DNA of 6,659 nucleotides from Promethearchaeota archaeon. Lineage in GTDB: Archaea; Asgardarchaeota; Lokiarchaeia; Sigyniarchaeales; SOKP01. The stretch spans positions 1-6,659 of the forward strand of contig JAUWNA010000112.1 in the NCBI GenBank assembly GCA_030612905.1, written 5' to 3'. Of the stretch, positions 1 through 5,596 are shown in pieces. The position numbers and the translations under genes were made by a program. The notes under the pieces were generated by a model. The model had not been told where the DNA came from, ran no database searches, and saw only the letters and a list, made by a program, of their open reading frames with translations. The first letter of the stretch is position 1; each line of letters begins with the position of its first letter.

Positions 1-45
1 TTGCTTTTCTTCTTCTCCAATAATAGCCATTCCTGGTCCGGGCAT
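1..45 (-). CDS. N-terminal fragment of a gene leaving the left edge, possibly a DegT/DnrJ/EryC1/StrS aminotransferase
   Basis: Reading the minus strand from an ATG at 45-43 gives 15 open codons to the window edge: MPGPGMAIIGEEEKQ. A start of the form PGPGM-x-IGEEE resembles the N-terminus of PLP-dependent DegT/DnrJ/EryC1/StrS sugar aminotransferases, which make amino sugars for glycans and surface polysaccharides. That resemblance is from memory over 15 residues, so the product is tentative; the reading frame itself is more secure. No Shine-Dalgarno sequence precedes the ATG, so it may be leaderless. The gene is divergent from the cysteine-cluster gene at 254, and the 208 bp between them must hold both promoters. 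Confidence 0.45.
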   Translation of the reverse strand, partial: MPGPGMAIIGEEEKQ

Positions 46-253
46 ATTCAACAACTATTTAAGTAGTTTTAAGAATTCTTTTGTAGGTTAATAAGCATTA
101 TAATTTTAAACAATTTTAATAAGTTTTTATTTTTATTGAGAATAAAAAAAATAGGTTGATAGGGGAAAATGATAGAATTTTTTTTCAAGGCTTAATTTTT
201 ATTGTTGAGTAAAAATAAAAAACTAATTTTTAAAAAAAAAAGGGAGATTTAAA
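46..253. other. Divergent AT-rich intergenic region
   Basis: This spacer separates the minus-strand partial gene from the plus-strand cysteine-cluster gene. It is almost entirely A/T, with several A- and T-tracts (for example T8 at 178-185 and a long A-run at 232-241). It must hold two opposing promoters, but the composition offers too many TATA-like matches to choose one. The only clear signal is the GGGAG ribosome binding site at 242-246 of the downstream gene. No RNA gene or convincing ORF was seen. Confidence 0.4.
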
Positions 254-1006
254 ATGGAAAAAAGTAATGAAAATAAAGAAAAGATGGATGAAAGTGAAGT
301 AATTGCTGAAAAGGAGCAGGAAAAAGAAGAAATAGATGAAAAAATCACAACTGAAGAAACTAAAACAAAATTTACTTTTAAATGTACCCGATGTGATAAT
401 TGTTGTCTAACTCGTGGACCAATACCAATAACTTTTTGGGATATAGAATTATGGGCTAAAAATGGTGTAGTTGCTAATTTTTTGCCATATTTAGACATAT
501 ACCACAAACCAGATGGTGGAATAGATTTGATCTTTAAACCTTTACCACCTCCTCCGAAAGAAGGAGAAGAAAAAACTCCAAGAGACCCCTTTGGAAATGG
601 CCCTATTGAAGATTTATTAGAGGAAAAATGCCCTCTTTACAATAAAGACCAAAAACAATGCCTAGTCTATGATAACCGTCCTTTGAGTTGCAGAACATAT
701 CCTTTAGAATTTGACGGAAAAAACTTTACGGTCGTTGATGTAGATTGCCCTGGTATTGGAGAGGAAGGTATGAGTAAAGAGGACTTAAAAGAGATGAGGG
801 AAACGGCAAAACAGATGTTTTACGAGCTATATAGAATGAGAATATCCTTACCTGTTTTGAGTCAGATAATTTCACAAAAAGTTATGATGGACTTAATGCG
901 GCAAAACATGGAAGCAATGAGCAAAATGAGCGATGAGGATCGAGCAAAACTCGATGATATTCTAAAAAAGGAGAAAGAGCCTCAATCCGATTATCAACCT
1001 GATTAA
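254..1006 (+). CDS. YkgJ-family CxxCxxCC cysteine-cluster (putative metal-chelating) protein
   Basis: The 250-residue product carries the signature of the CxxCxxCC domain family (YkgJ-type, annotated as putative zinc- or iron-chelating). The first cluster is C44, C47, C50, C51 (CTRCDNCC). It is followed by C126 (CPLY), C136 (CLVY), C146 within NRPLSCRTYP, and C165. These eight are all the cysteines in the protein, and they lie at the family positions, so the set probably binds a metal or Fe-S cluster. The biochemical role of the family is not established. Residues 1-42 form a highly acidic, lysine/glutamate-rich extension with no cysteines, probably disordered or coiled. Residues 95-115 are proline- and charge-rich, and the tail (after about 175) is a Met-rich charged helix. 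There is no signal peptide or membrane segment, so it is likely cytosolic. The start is supported by GGGAG at 242-246, seven bases before the ATG. Confidence 0.88.
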   Translation: MEKSNENKEKMDESEVIAEKEQEKEEIDEKITTEETKTKFTFKCTRCDNCCLTRGPIPITFWDIELWAKNGVVANFLPYLDIYHKPDGGIDLIFKPLPPPPKEGEEKTPRDPFGNGPIEDLLEEKCPLYNKDQKQCLVYDNRPLSCRTYPLEFDGKNFTVVDVDCPGIGEEGMSKEDLKEMRETAKQMFYELYRMRISLPVLSQIISQKVMMDLMRQNMEAMSKMSDEDRAKLDDILKKEKEPQSDYQPD

Positions 1007-1008
1007 TC

Positions 1009-1015
1009 TTTTTTT
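1009..1015 (+). terminator. T7 tract just after the cysteine-cluster gene
   Basis: Seven consecutive T residues begin three bases after the stop codon at 1004-1006. Archaeal RNA polymerase can terminate at short T-runs without a hairpin, and none is seen here. In such AT-rich DNA the run could be chance, and some readthrough into the macro-domain gene 48 bp further on is plausible. Confidence 0.4.
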
Positions 1016-1063
1016 AATAATCAATTTAATAAATTTAGCAATTTGCAATAAGAGATAGAGATT

Positions 1064-1582
1064 ATGAATGAAATTACTATTGGCAATTCAAAAATAAAGT
1101 TAATTCAAGGAGATATCACAGATTTAGACGCTGACGCTATAGTCAACGCCGCGAATGCTCAATTGATCCTCGGTGGAGGAGTAGCGGGTGCGATTAGACG
1201 GAAGGGAGGTTCAAAAATTCAAGAAGAATGCAATGAAATTGGGGAGACTTTTGTGGGTGGTGCTGTTATTACATCAGGAGGGAATCTAAAAGCTAAACGA
1301 GTTATACATGCTGTTGGGCCGCGAATGGGAGAGGGCAATGAAGACGAAAAATTGAGGAATGCCACATTAAATAGCCTTAAATTGATGGATAAGCACGGAT
1401 TAAAAAGAATCGCGTTTCCAGCGATATCCACGGGTATTTTTGGGTATCCTATAGAGAATTGTGCTAAAATAATGATTTCTACTGCGAAAAAATATTTATC
1501 TAGCGAAACTCAAATTGAAGAAGTTGTATTTTGTTTATATTCAAAACCAGATTTTGAAGTTTTTAAAAAAGAATTAATTTAA
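1064..1582 (+). CDS. Single-domain macro protein (ADP-ribose binding; possible ADP-ribosyl hydrolase or deacylase)
   Basis: The 172 residues form one complete macro domain. The adenine-binding aspartate lies in QGDITDLDADAIVNAAN (D17, N28, N31). The glycine-rich ligand loop LGGGVAGAI covers 36-44. The phosphate-binding loop PAISTGIFGYP covers 119-129. The length and motif order resemble the archaeal Af1521 protein, a tight ADP-ribose binder. Family members bind ADP-ribose on proteins or nucleic acids, remove mono-ADP-ribose, or hydrolyse O-acetyl-ADP-ribose; which of these applies here cannot be read from sequence. No extra domain, signal peptide or transmembrane segment is present. The start is the first in-frame ATG, with a purine-rich but weak ribosome binding region (AGAGATAGAG) just upstream. 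It lies 57 bp after the cysteine-cluster gene in the same direction, so co-transcription is possible but a T7 tract intervenes. Confidence 0.92.
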   Translation: MNEITIGNSKIKLIQGDITDLDADAIVNAANAQLILGGGVAGAIRRKGGSKIQEECNEIGETFVGGAVITSGGNLKAKRVIHAVGPRMGEGNEDEKLRNATLNSLKLMDKHGLKRIAFPAISTGIFGYPIENCAKIMISTAKKYLSSETQIEEVVFCLYSKPDFEVFKKELI

Positions 1583-1598
1583 TTAATTGAAAAATGCC

Positions 1599-1640
1599 AT
1601 ACTTATTAAAACTTGTTTGTAAAGACAATTTAATAAGTAT
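1599..1640. repeat. Perfect 12-bp inverted repeat (stem-loop) downstream of the macro gene
   Basis: The left arm ATACTTATTAAA (1599-1610) is the exact reverse complement of the right arm TTTAATAAGTAT (1629-1640). Inside, TTGT (1613-1616) can pair with ACAA (1625-1628), leaving an 8-nt loop and a 2-nt bulge. It starts 17 bp after the macro stop codon and has no T-run directly behind it, so it is not a classic terminator. It could protect or define the mRNA 3' end, or be a dyad binding site. Confidence 0.6.
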
Positions 1641-1825
1641 AAAGTTAGGTTTTGATTAAGCACAATGTGATTTTTATTTGATTCAAAAGCTAACGAATAA
1701 TATTAATTTTTATTTCTTTATTTTTTGTACATCGTTGTGAACAAACTTAAAAAAATGAGGATTTAAAAATATGAAATTGATTATTAGGTTAGTTTCATTT
1801 TTAATCACTTAAATTTCCACCCTTC

Positions 1826-1836
1826 TTTTTTTTTTT
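1826..1836 (+). terminator. T11 tract, candidate archaeal terminator
   Basis: Eleven consecutive T residues follow a pyrimidine-rich stretch (TTTCCACCCTTC). T-runs of this length are efficient intrinsic terminators for archaeal RNA polymerase. It lies 243 bp beyond the macro stop codon and about 115 bp before ppsA, so it could stop readthrough from upstream or end a small transcript within the gap. Confidence 0.45.
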
Positions 1837-1918
1837 GTACAATCTAAAATAAAAAAGCAGCCTTTTTACTAGTACAACTTATTTATAATTTTATTAAGCA
1901 TCAAAAACTTAAAATAAA

Positions 1919-1928
1919 TTAATATAAG
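1919..1928 (+). promoter_or_regulatory. TATA-like element of ppsA (leaderless promoter)
   Basis: TTAATATAAG is centred about 28 bp before the A of the ppsA ATG, the distance expected when transcription starts at the start codon. No Shine-Dalgarno sequence lies in front of that ATG, which fits a leaderless mRNA. The background is A/T-rich, so this rests on spacing more than on sequence. Confidence 0.45.
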
Positions 1929-1945
1929 AATTAACCTAATATAAG
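1920..1945. repeat. 9-bp direct repeat upstream of ppsA
   Basis: TAATATAAG occurs at 1920-1928 and again at 1937-1945, a 17-bp period. The first copy overlaps the proposed TATA element; the second lies between it and the start codon. It could be a duplicated TATA sequence or a two-site operator, or chance in A/T-rich DNA. Confidence 0.4.
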
Positions 1946-1951
1946 TTAGCT

Positions 1952-4861
1952 ATGACCGAATATGATTTTCGATATATTAAGTTTTTCGATGATGTTAGGG
2001 TAAACGATGTGGATATTGTTGGAGGTAAAAACGCATCTTTAGGAGAGCTTTTATCGTTTGGCATTCCTGTTCCACTTGGTTTTGCCGTCACTGCTAAAGC
2101 TTACGATTACATTCTAGAAACTAATTACTTTAGAATTGAAGACGAGGAGATAACTCTAAAAGAATATATTAAGCGAGATATCAAAAATATTTCGGAAGAA
2201 CTTAAAAAAGAAGATATCAAATCCATTCAAAAAGTCGATAAATTTTGTGCGAACATCCGGTACGTCATCGAACAAGCTAAAATTCCAGATAGTTTAGCTG
2301 ACGAAATTATTGAAGCGTACCATAACTTGATAGAGAGAATTGGAGGCGAAACCACTTTTGCTGTTAGAAGCTCAGCGACAGCAGAGGATTTACCAGATGC
2401 CTCGTTTGCGGGTCAACAAGATACACACCTCAATATTTCGGGAGAAAATCAGATTTTAGAATATATACTTAAGGATATGGCCTCTGTTTTTACGACAAGA
2501 GCAACTATGTATCGAGAGAGAGCTGGTTTTGACCATTTTTCCGTAAAACTTAGCGTTGGCGTGCAAGAGATTGCTGGAGGATTAGAAGGAGTAAAAACAT
2601 CAGGCGTTATGTTTACAGAAGACCCTGATTCGGGAAACCCTAACGTAATAGTTATTAGGGGTACTTGGGGGCTTGGAGAACTTATAGTTCAAGGAGTAGA
2701 AAAGGGAGATGAGTTCATTGTCTTTAAACACGATCCAAATCTAACGATAATTAGTCGGGATTTAGTAAAAAAGGAACAAATAATGATTTTTGACAAACAG
2801 AAAGGCGGTACAATGACCCTCCCTGTTGAATTAGAAAGACAAAAACAATATTGTTTAAATGACGAGCAAGTCAAAATTCTAGCAAGATACGCCATCAAAA
2901 TTAGAAGTCACTACAACCAACCAATGGACATAGAATGGGCTTTAGGAAATAATGGTAAAATTTACATCGTTCAAGCACGGCCTGAAACGGTCCACTCACA
3001 AAAAGGAGATACTGAAGAAATTTTTTATTTATTAGAAAATCAAAAAAAATTAACTGAAGACGGTTATTTGGTTGAAAATACAGGAACAGCAATAGGACGT
3101 CGAATTGGTTATGGTAAAGTCAAAGTAATCGAATCAATTAACAACGCTCATTTACTCGAAGAAGGAGATATCTTAATTACCAAAGAGACTAACCCTGATT
3201 GGACATCGTATATGCAAAACTTAGGAGGCGTAATAACAGAACGAGGGGGTCCAACATGTCACGCGGCGATCGTCTCCAGAGAATTAAATATCGCATCGAT
3301 AGTAGGAGCAGATAACATTGTCGAAATAATTAAAGAAAAACAACGGGATGGTCTTGAACGCGTCACAATTGATTGCAGCGAAGGGGAACCTCGAATCTGG
3401 CTTAAAGAAGTAGAATACGATTTCGATACAATCGAGTTTGCACAACTTCCAAGCACAACAACCCAAGTTTTAGTTAATTTAGGAATTCCTAAGGGTGCTT
3501 TATCGTCCGGAAAATATCCTGATGGCACCGGCTTAGCAAGGTTAGAGTTTATAATTAACGACGAGATTCAAATTCACCCAAATGCGTTAATAGATTTTGA
3601 AGCTTTAGTAATGAGATATGACGTCTTATTGGAACAAAGAAAAAGGATTGAAAACATTAAGAAAAGCGATTTACATCGTAAAGATCCCTTCAATCAAGAA
3701 ATTAGAAAATTAAAACAAACTATTGATAAGATAAGAGACTCAACTATTGGTTATCCTGACAAGGAAGACTTTTATGTAGAGAAATTAGCAGAAGGCATCG
3801 CGACTATAGCTGCGGGAGTTTGGAAGAAATTAAAAGACGGGAGCATTGCCCCGTGTATAGTAAGGCTTTCTGACTTTAAAACAAACGAGTATAGGAACCT
3901 TCTTGGAGGTTGGATTTACGAAAGCGAGGAAAATAACCCTATGTTAGGCTTTCGAGGTGCTTCTCGTTATGTATCCAATGATTTCCAAAATGCATTTATA
4001 TTAGAACTACGTGCAATCGCCAAAGCTCGAGAATGGGGTTTAACAAATATTATTCCGATGATTCCATTCTGTAGGACGCCTGAAGAGGCGCAACACATTC
4101 AAAAAATAATGGAAAGTGAAGATTTAGTCAGAGGAAAAGATGGTTTGCAACTATATTGTATGGCAGAGATCCCATCGAATATATTTCTTGCGGACATATT
4201 CTGTAACTACTTCGATGGCTTTTCTATAGGCTCAAACGATTTGACCCAATTAATATACGGTGCAGGAAGAGATAATCAAAAATTAATTCCTATTGCAAAA
4301 CAATTTAACTATATCACTAATAGTGAAGCAATAAGGAGAGCAATTAGCCATCTTATTAAAGTTGCTCACGAAAGAAATAAAAAAGTAGGAATATGTGGAC
4401 AAGCTCCAAGCGATGACCCAGAATTTCTCAGATTTTTAGTACGCGAAGGGATTGATTCCATTTCTTTAAATTTTGATACATATGCTCGTGGGAGAATCAA
4501 TACTTGGAGAACAGAAATAATTGAGGCGAAATTATCTGAAGAAAACAGAGCGAAAACATATAAATTTTTAGATAAATGCGATGTCCTAATTGAAAAGATT
4601 AGAACCCCCCGAGGAAAATTAAGAAATATGCTGCGAAAACAAAGAAAAACAATTGATGCGAAATTAAAAGAAATCACCGATAAATTTGATAATACATTTG
4701 AAGTAGTATCTAATATTTCATACGATTTTATTAAGGAACTTAATCGAGGTGAAATTGAAGCTTTTAACCAACTATACAACAAATTCAATACAAAAATTGA
4801 AGAGCTAGAAGAGCTATTCCCAAAACTTACTAAAAAAATACGAGAATTTGGAATATTTTGA
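1952..4861 (+). CDS. ppsA: Phosphoenolpyruvate synthase (pyruvate, water dikinase) with C-terminal extension
   Basis: This enzyme converts pyruvate, ATP and water to PEP, AMP and phosphate, the entry step of gluconeogenesis from pyruvate, in the cytosol. Three family domains are in the usual order. The ATP-grasp nucleotide-binding domain (about 1-345) has GGKNASLGE near residue 24 and VRSSATAEDLPDASFAGQQD from 138. The swivelling phosphohistidine domain (about 375-485) has GGPTCHAAIVSR with H437 as the phosphoryl carrier. The PEP/pyruvate TIM barrel (about 500-850) has VRLSDFKTNEY, GFRGASR (R668), E739, GSNDLTQ (760-766) and the catalytic C815 in GICGQAPSD. The 969 residues exceed the usual size of about 750-820. 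The excess is a helical insertion (about 550-595) and a charged, coiled-coil-like tail (about 850-969). The ATG has no Shine-Dalgarno sequence, so the mRNA is probably leaderless. The window has no neighbouring pathway gene. Confidence 0.95.
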   Translation: MTEYDFRYIKFFDDVRVNDVDIVGGKNASLGELLSFGIPVPLGFAVTAKAYDYILETNYFRIEDEEITLKEYIKRDIKNISEELKKEDIKSIQKVDKFCANIRYVIEQAKIPDSLADEIIEAYHNLIERIGGETTFAVRSSATAEDLPDASFAGQQDTHLNISGENQILEYILKDMASVFTTRATMYRERAGFDHFSVKLSVGVQEIAGGLEGVKTSGVMFTEDPDSGNPNVIVIRGTWGLGELIVQGVEKGDEFIVFKHDPNLTIISRDLVKKEQIMIFDKQKGGTMTLPVELERQKQYCLNDEQVKILARYAIKIRSHYNQPMDIEWALGNNGKIYIVQARPETVHSQKGDTEEIFYLLENQKKLTEDGYLVENTGTAIGRRIGYGKVKVIESINNAHLLEEGDILITKETNPDWTSYMQNLGGVITERGGPTCHAAIVSRELNIASIVGADNIVEIIKEKQRDGLERVTIDCSEGEPRIWLKEVEYDFDTIEFAQLPSTTTQVLVNLGIPKGALSSGKYPDGTGLARLEFIINDEIQIHPNALIDFEALVMRYDVLLEQRKRIENIKKSDLHRKDPFNQEIRKLKQTIDKIRDSTIGYPDKEDFYVEKLAEGIATIAAGVWKKLKDGSIAPCIVRLSDFKTNEYRNLLGGWIYESEENNPMLGFRGASRYVSNDFQNAFILELRAIAKAREWGLTNIIPMIPFCRTPEEAQHIQKIMESEDLVRGKDGLQLYCMAEIPSNIFLADIFCNYFDGFSIGSNDLTQLIYGAGRDNQKLIPIAKQFNYITNSEAIRRAISHLIKVAHERNKKVGICGQAPSDDPEFLRFLVREGIDSISLNFDTYARGRINTWRTEIIEAKLSEENRAKTYKFLDKCDVLIEKIRTPRGKLRNMLRKQRKTIDAKLKEITDKFDNTFEVVSNISYDFIKELNRGEIEAFNQLYNKFNTKIEELEELFPKLTKKIREFGIF

Positions 4862-4993
4862 TCTTTGAATAATAATTTAAAACATTTATTTAAACTATTT
4901 CTTAAAATCAAAAAAATTAAATTTCAATGAATATTCAAAAAATTAAGTATCTAAGTTTTTCTAATTAATTTTACGCTTAAAAATAAAAAAATT

Positions 4994-4999
4994 GGTGAG
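4994..4999 (+). promoter_or_regulatory. Ribosome binding site deciding a TTG start
   Basis: GGTGAG lies six bases before the TTG at 5006. It is the best Shine-Dalgarno match near the gene. The reading frame has a stop at 4984-4986 and no ATG or GTG before the TTG, so this site fixes the start of the UPF0147 gene. Confidence 0.65.
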
Positions 5000-5005
5000 C
5001 CATTT

Positions 5006-5287
5006 TTGCCAAGAGGAAAAGAATTTACTGATGATATACTTGAAACTTTTAAAAATGTAGAATTTCTATTAAATGGAATGATTAACGATCGAGGCGTTCC
5101 GAGAAATATAAAGCGTGTTGCTCAAAAAGGAATTGAAGAGCTACAACGAGATGACGATTCACCTGCGGTTCTTGCAAGTAATGTTATGTATATGATTAAC
5201 GATTTAGCACAAGACGCTAACATTCCCTTTCACAGTCGTACAACTATATACCGGATAATCTCCTTGCTTGAAAATATTAAAGATTAA
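5006..5287 (+). CDS. UPF0147 family protein (archaeal, function unknown)
   Basis: This 93-residue helical protein matches the archaeal UPF0147 family over its whole length. Conserved blocks include INDRGVPRNIKRVAQKGIEEL (residues 26-46) and DANIPFHSRTTIYRI (70-84), with the family-like VLASN at 55-59. The two blocks are loosely alike (Asp, Ile/Val-Pro, then a basic helix), suggesting a pair of helical hairpins. The family's role is not established. The start is TTG: the next Met in frame is residue 25, which would cut into the conserved region, and GGTGAG precedes the TTG. The gene stands alone, 144 bp after ppsA and 90 bp before the tRNA, and is soluble with no signal peptide. Confidence 0.88.
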   Translation: MPRGKEFTDDILETFKNVEFLLNGMINDRGVPRNIKRVAQKGIEELQRDDDSPAVLASNVMYMINDLAQDANIPFHSRTTIYRIISLLENIKD

Positions 5288-5294
5288 TAGCATT

Positions 5295-5324
5295 ATTAAG
5301 GATACCTTAATTATAATTCTTTTT
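5295..5324 (+). terminator. Hairpin plus T-run after the UPF0147 gene
   Basis: ATTAAGG (5295-5301) and CCTTAAT (5305-5311) are perfect 7-bp inverted arms around a 3-nt ATA. They begin seven bases after the stop codon, and a T5 run (5320-5324) follows eight bases later. This suits transcript termination ahead of the tRNA gene, although archaeal terminators do not need the hairpin, and the dyad could instead be a binding site. Confidence 0.45.
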
Positions 5325-5356
5325 CATTATTATTACCAAATTAATCCCAAATCTCA

Positions 5357-5364
5357 TTTATAGA
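5357..5364 (+). promoter_or_regulatory. TATA-like element before tRNA-Pro
   Basis: TTTATAGA lies about 18 bp before the mature tRNA 5' end. That is somewhat closer than the usual 25-30 bp to the transcription start, so either initiation is inside the proposed end or the true box lies slightly upstream. Alternatives such as TTATAATT at 5311-5318 exist. Confidence 0.25.
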
Positions 5365-5377
5365 TAATATTTATGCT

Positions 5378-5482
5378 GGGAAGGTGGTCTAGCTTGGTAT
5401 GATACTGGAGTTCGTTCTTTGATTTCAGCGTAAATCTCGGTTCGGAACTGAGCGGTCGGGGGTTCAACTCCCCCCTTTCCCA
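5378..5482 (+). tRNA. tRNA-Pro (anticodon CGG) with a 31-nt intron
   Basis: The cloverleaf is complete once an intron is removed. The acceptor stem GGGAAGG (5378-5384) pairs with CTTTCCC (5475-5481) with one G-U pair, and the discriminator is A5482. The D arm starts at 5387 with AG...GG in its loop and has a weak stem with a U13-U22 mismatch, as in archaeal tRNA-Pro. The anticodon arm CTCGG/CTGAG (5436-5440, 5448-5452) has loop TTCGGAA, placing CGG at 5443-5445. The variable loop is five bases. The T arm is five G-C pairs around TTCAACT. The extra bases between D and anticodon arms are the intron. Mature length is 74 nt before CCA, which is not encoded. It reads the proline codon CCG. Confidence 0.9.
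5404..5434 (+). other. tRNA intron at non-canonical position 25/26 with bulge-helix-bulge
   Basis: A central 4-bp helix forms between TATG (5398-5401) and CGTA (5429-5432), including one U-G pair. It is flanked by three-base bulges A-T^A (5402-5404) and A-A^T (5433-5435), where ^ marks the proposed cuts. The intron interior folds into an eight-pair hairpin, 5405-5412 with 5421-5428, with an eight-base loop. The exon-side helix is only two pairs, so this is a relaxed form of the motif. On cloverleaf grounds alone, junctions 26/27 to 28/29 are also possible, but none of those gives a four-pair central helix. The tRNA splicing endonuclease would remove it. Confidence 0.72.
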
Positions 5483-5483
5483 C

Positions 5484-5489
5484 TTTTTT
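5484..5489 (+). terminator. T6 terminator of tRNA-Pro
   Basis: Six T residues begin two bases after the discriminator base of the tRNA. Short T-runs right behind tRNA genes are typical archaeal termination sites, so the primary transcript probably has a very short trailer. Confidence 0.6.
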
Positions 5490-5563
5490 GAATTAAACAT
5501 TAAATAAAAAATCATTAACTCATAACTCTATCAATATTAAAAATGAAATGCGTTAATATTTAT

Positions 5564-5592
5564 ATTTCTCAATAATAATTATATTAAGAAAT
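5564..5592. repeat. Imperfect palindrome upstream of the GTPase promoter
   Basis: ATTTCT (5564-5569) pairs with AGAAAT (5587-5592), and inside, after one C-A mismatch, AATA (5571-5574) pairs with TATT (5582-5585) around a 7-nt centre. It ends five bases before the proposed TATA element of the GTPase gene, a position suited to a regulator site. A/T content makes chance plausible. Confidence 0.35.
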
Positions 5593-5596
5593 CAAG

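Larger units (their letters stand above)
1583..1951. other. Long non-coding intergenic region between the macro gene and ppsA
   Basis: This 369-bp AT-rich stretch has no ORF of credible length. It holds, in order: a perfect 12-bp inverted repeat (1599-1640); the sequence TTTTTTGTACA at 1721-1731; a 13-codon ORF with a GAGG upstream at 1771-1812, judged unlikely to be real; an 11-T tract at 1826-1836 followed by a second copy of TTTTTTGTACA (1831-1841); a small A-rich/T-rich hairpin at 1852-1867; and a 9-bp direct repeat beside the ppsA start (1920-1945). It probably holds the macro-gene 3' end and the ppsA promoter. An unannotated small RNA cannot be excluded. Confidence 0.6.

Noticed and set aside
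169..195. An 8-codon ORF with AGGGG in front (ATG at 169), before the cysteine-cluster gene
   Set aside because: It is too short to support, has no regulatory codon pattern, and A/T-rich DNA readily gives such ORFs; no attenuator structure was seen.
223..507. A 94-codon minus-strand ORF over the start of the cysteine-cluster gene
   Set aside because: Its Ser/Phe-rich sequence mirrors the Glu/Lys-rich N-terminus of the plus-strand gene, which has a clear motif set and ribosome binding site.
1771..1812. A 13-codon hydrophobic ORF with GAGG ten bases upstream
   Set aside because: Length and composition are within chance for this DNA; it is mentioned only as part of the 1583-1951 gap.
1852..1867. 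A hairpin AAAAAG-CAGC-CTTTTT as a terminator or small RNA
   Set aside because: Only one G-C pair and no T-run follows beyond the arm itself; weak in this A/T-rich context.
2689..3528. Several 60-89 codon minus-strand ORFs inside ppsA, and one inside the macro gene (1219-1431)
   Set aside because: All are antisense shadows within strongly supported genes and show no recognisable domain.
4366..4911. A 181-codon minus-strand ORF over the ppsA 3' end
   Set aside because: It is antisense to the in-frame ppsA coding sequence, Ser/Leu/Phe-rich as expected from the complement of Lys/Glu-rich codons, and has no family resemblance or ribosome binding site.
5405..5428. Reading the intron hairpin as the anticodon arm (loop containing TTCG, apparent anticodon TCG, Arg)
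   Set aside because: The loop would be 14 bases and about 29 bases would remain before the T arm; the CTCGG/CTGAG arm with a seven-base loop and five-base variable loop fits the cloverleaf far better.
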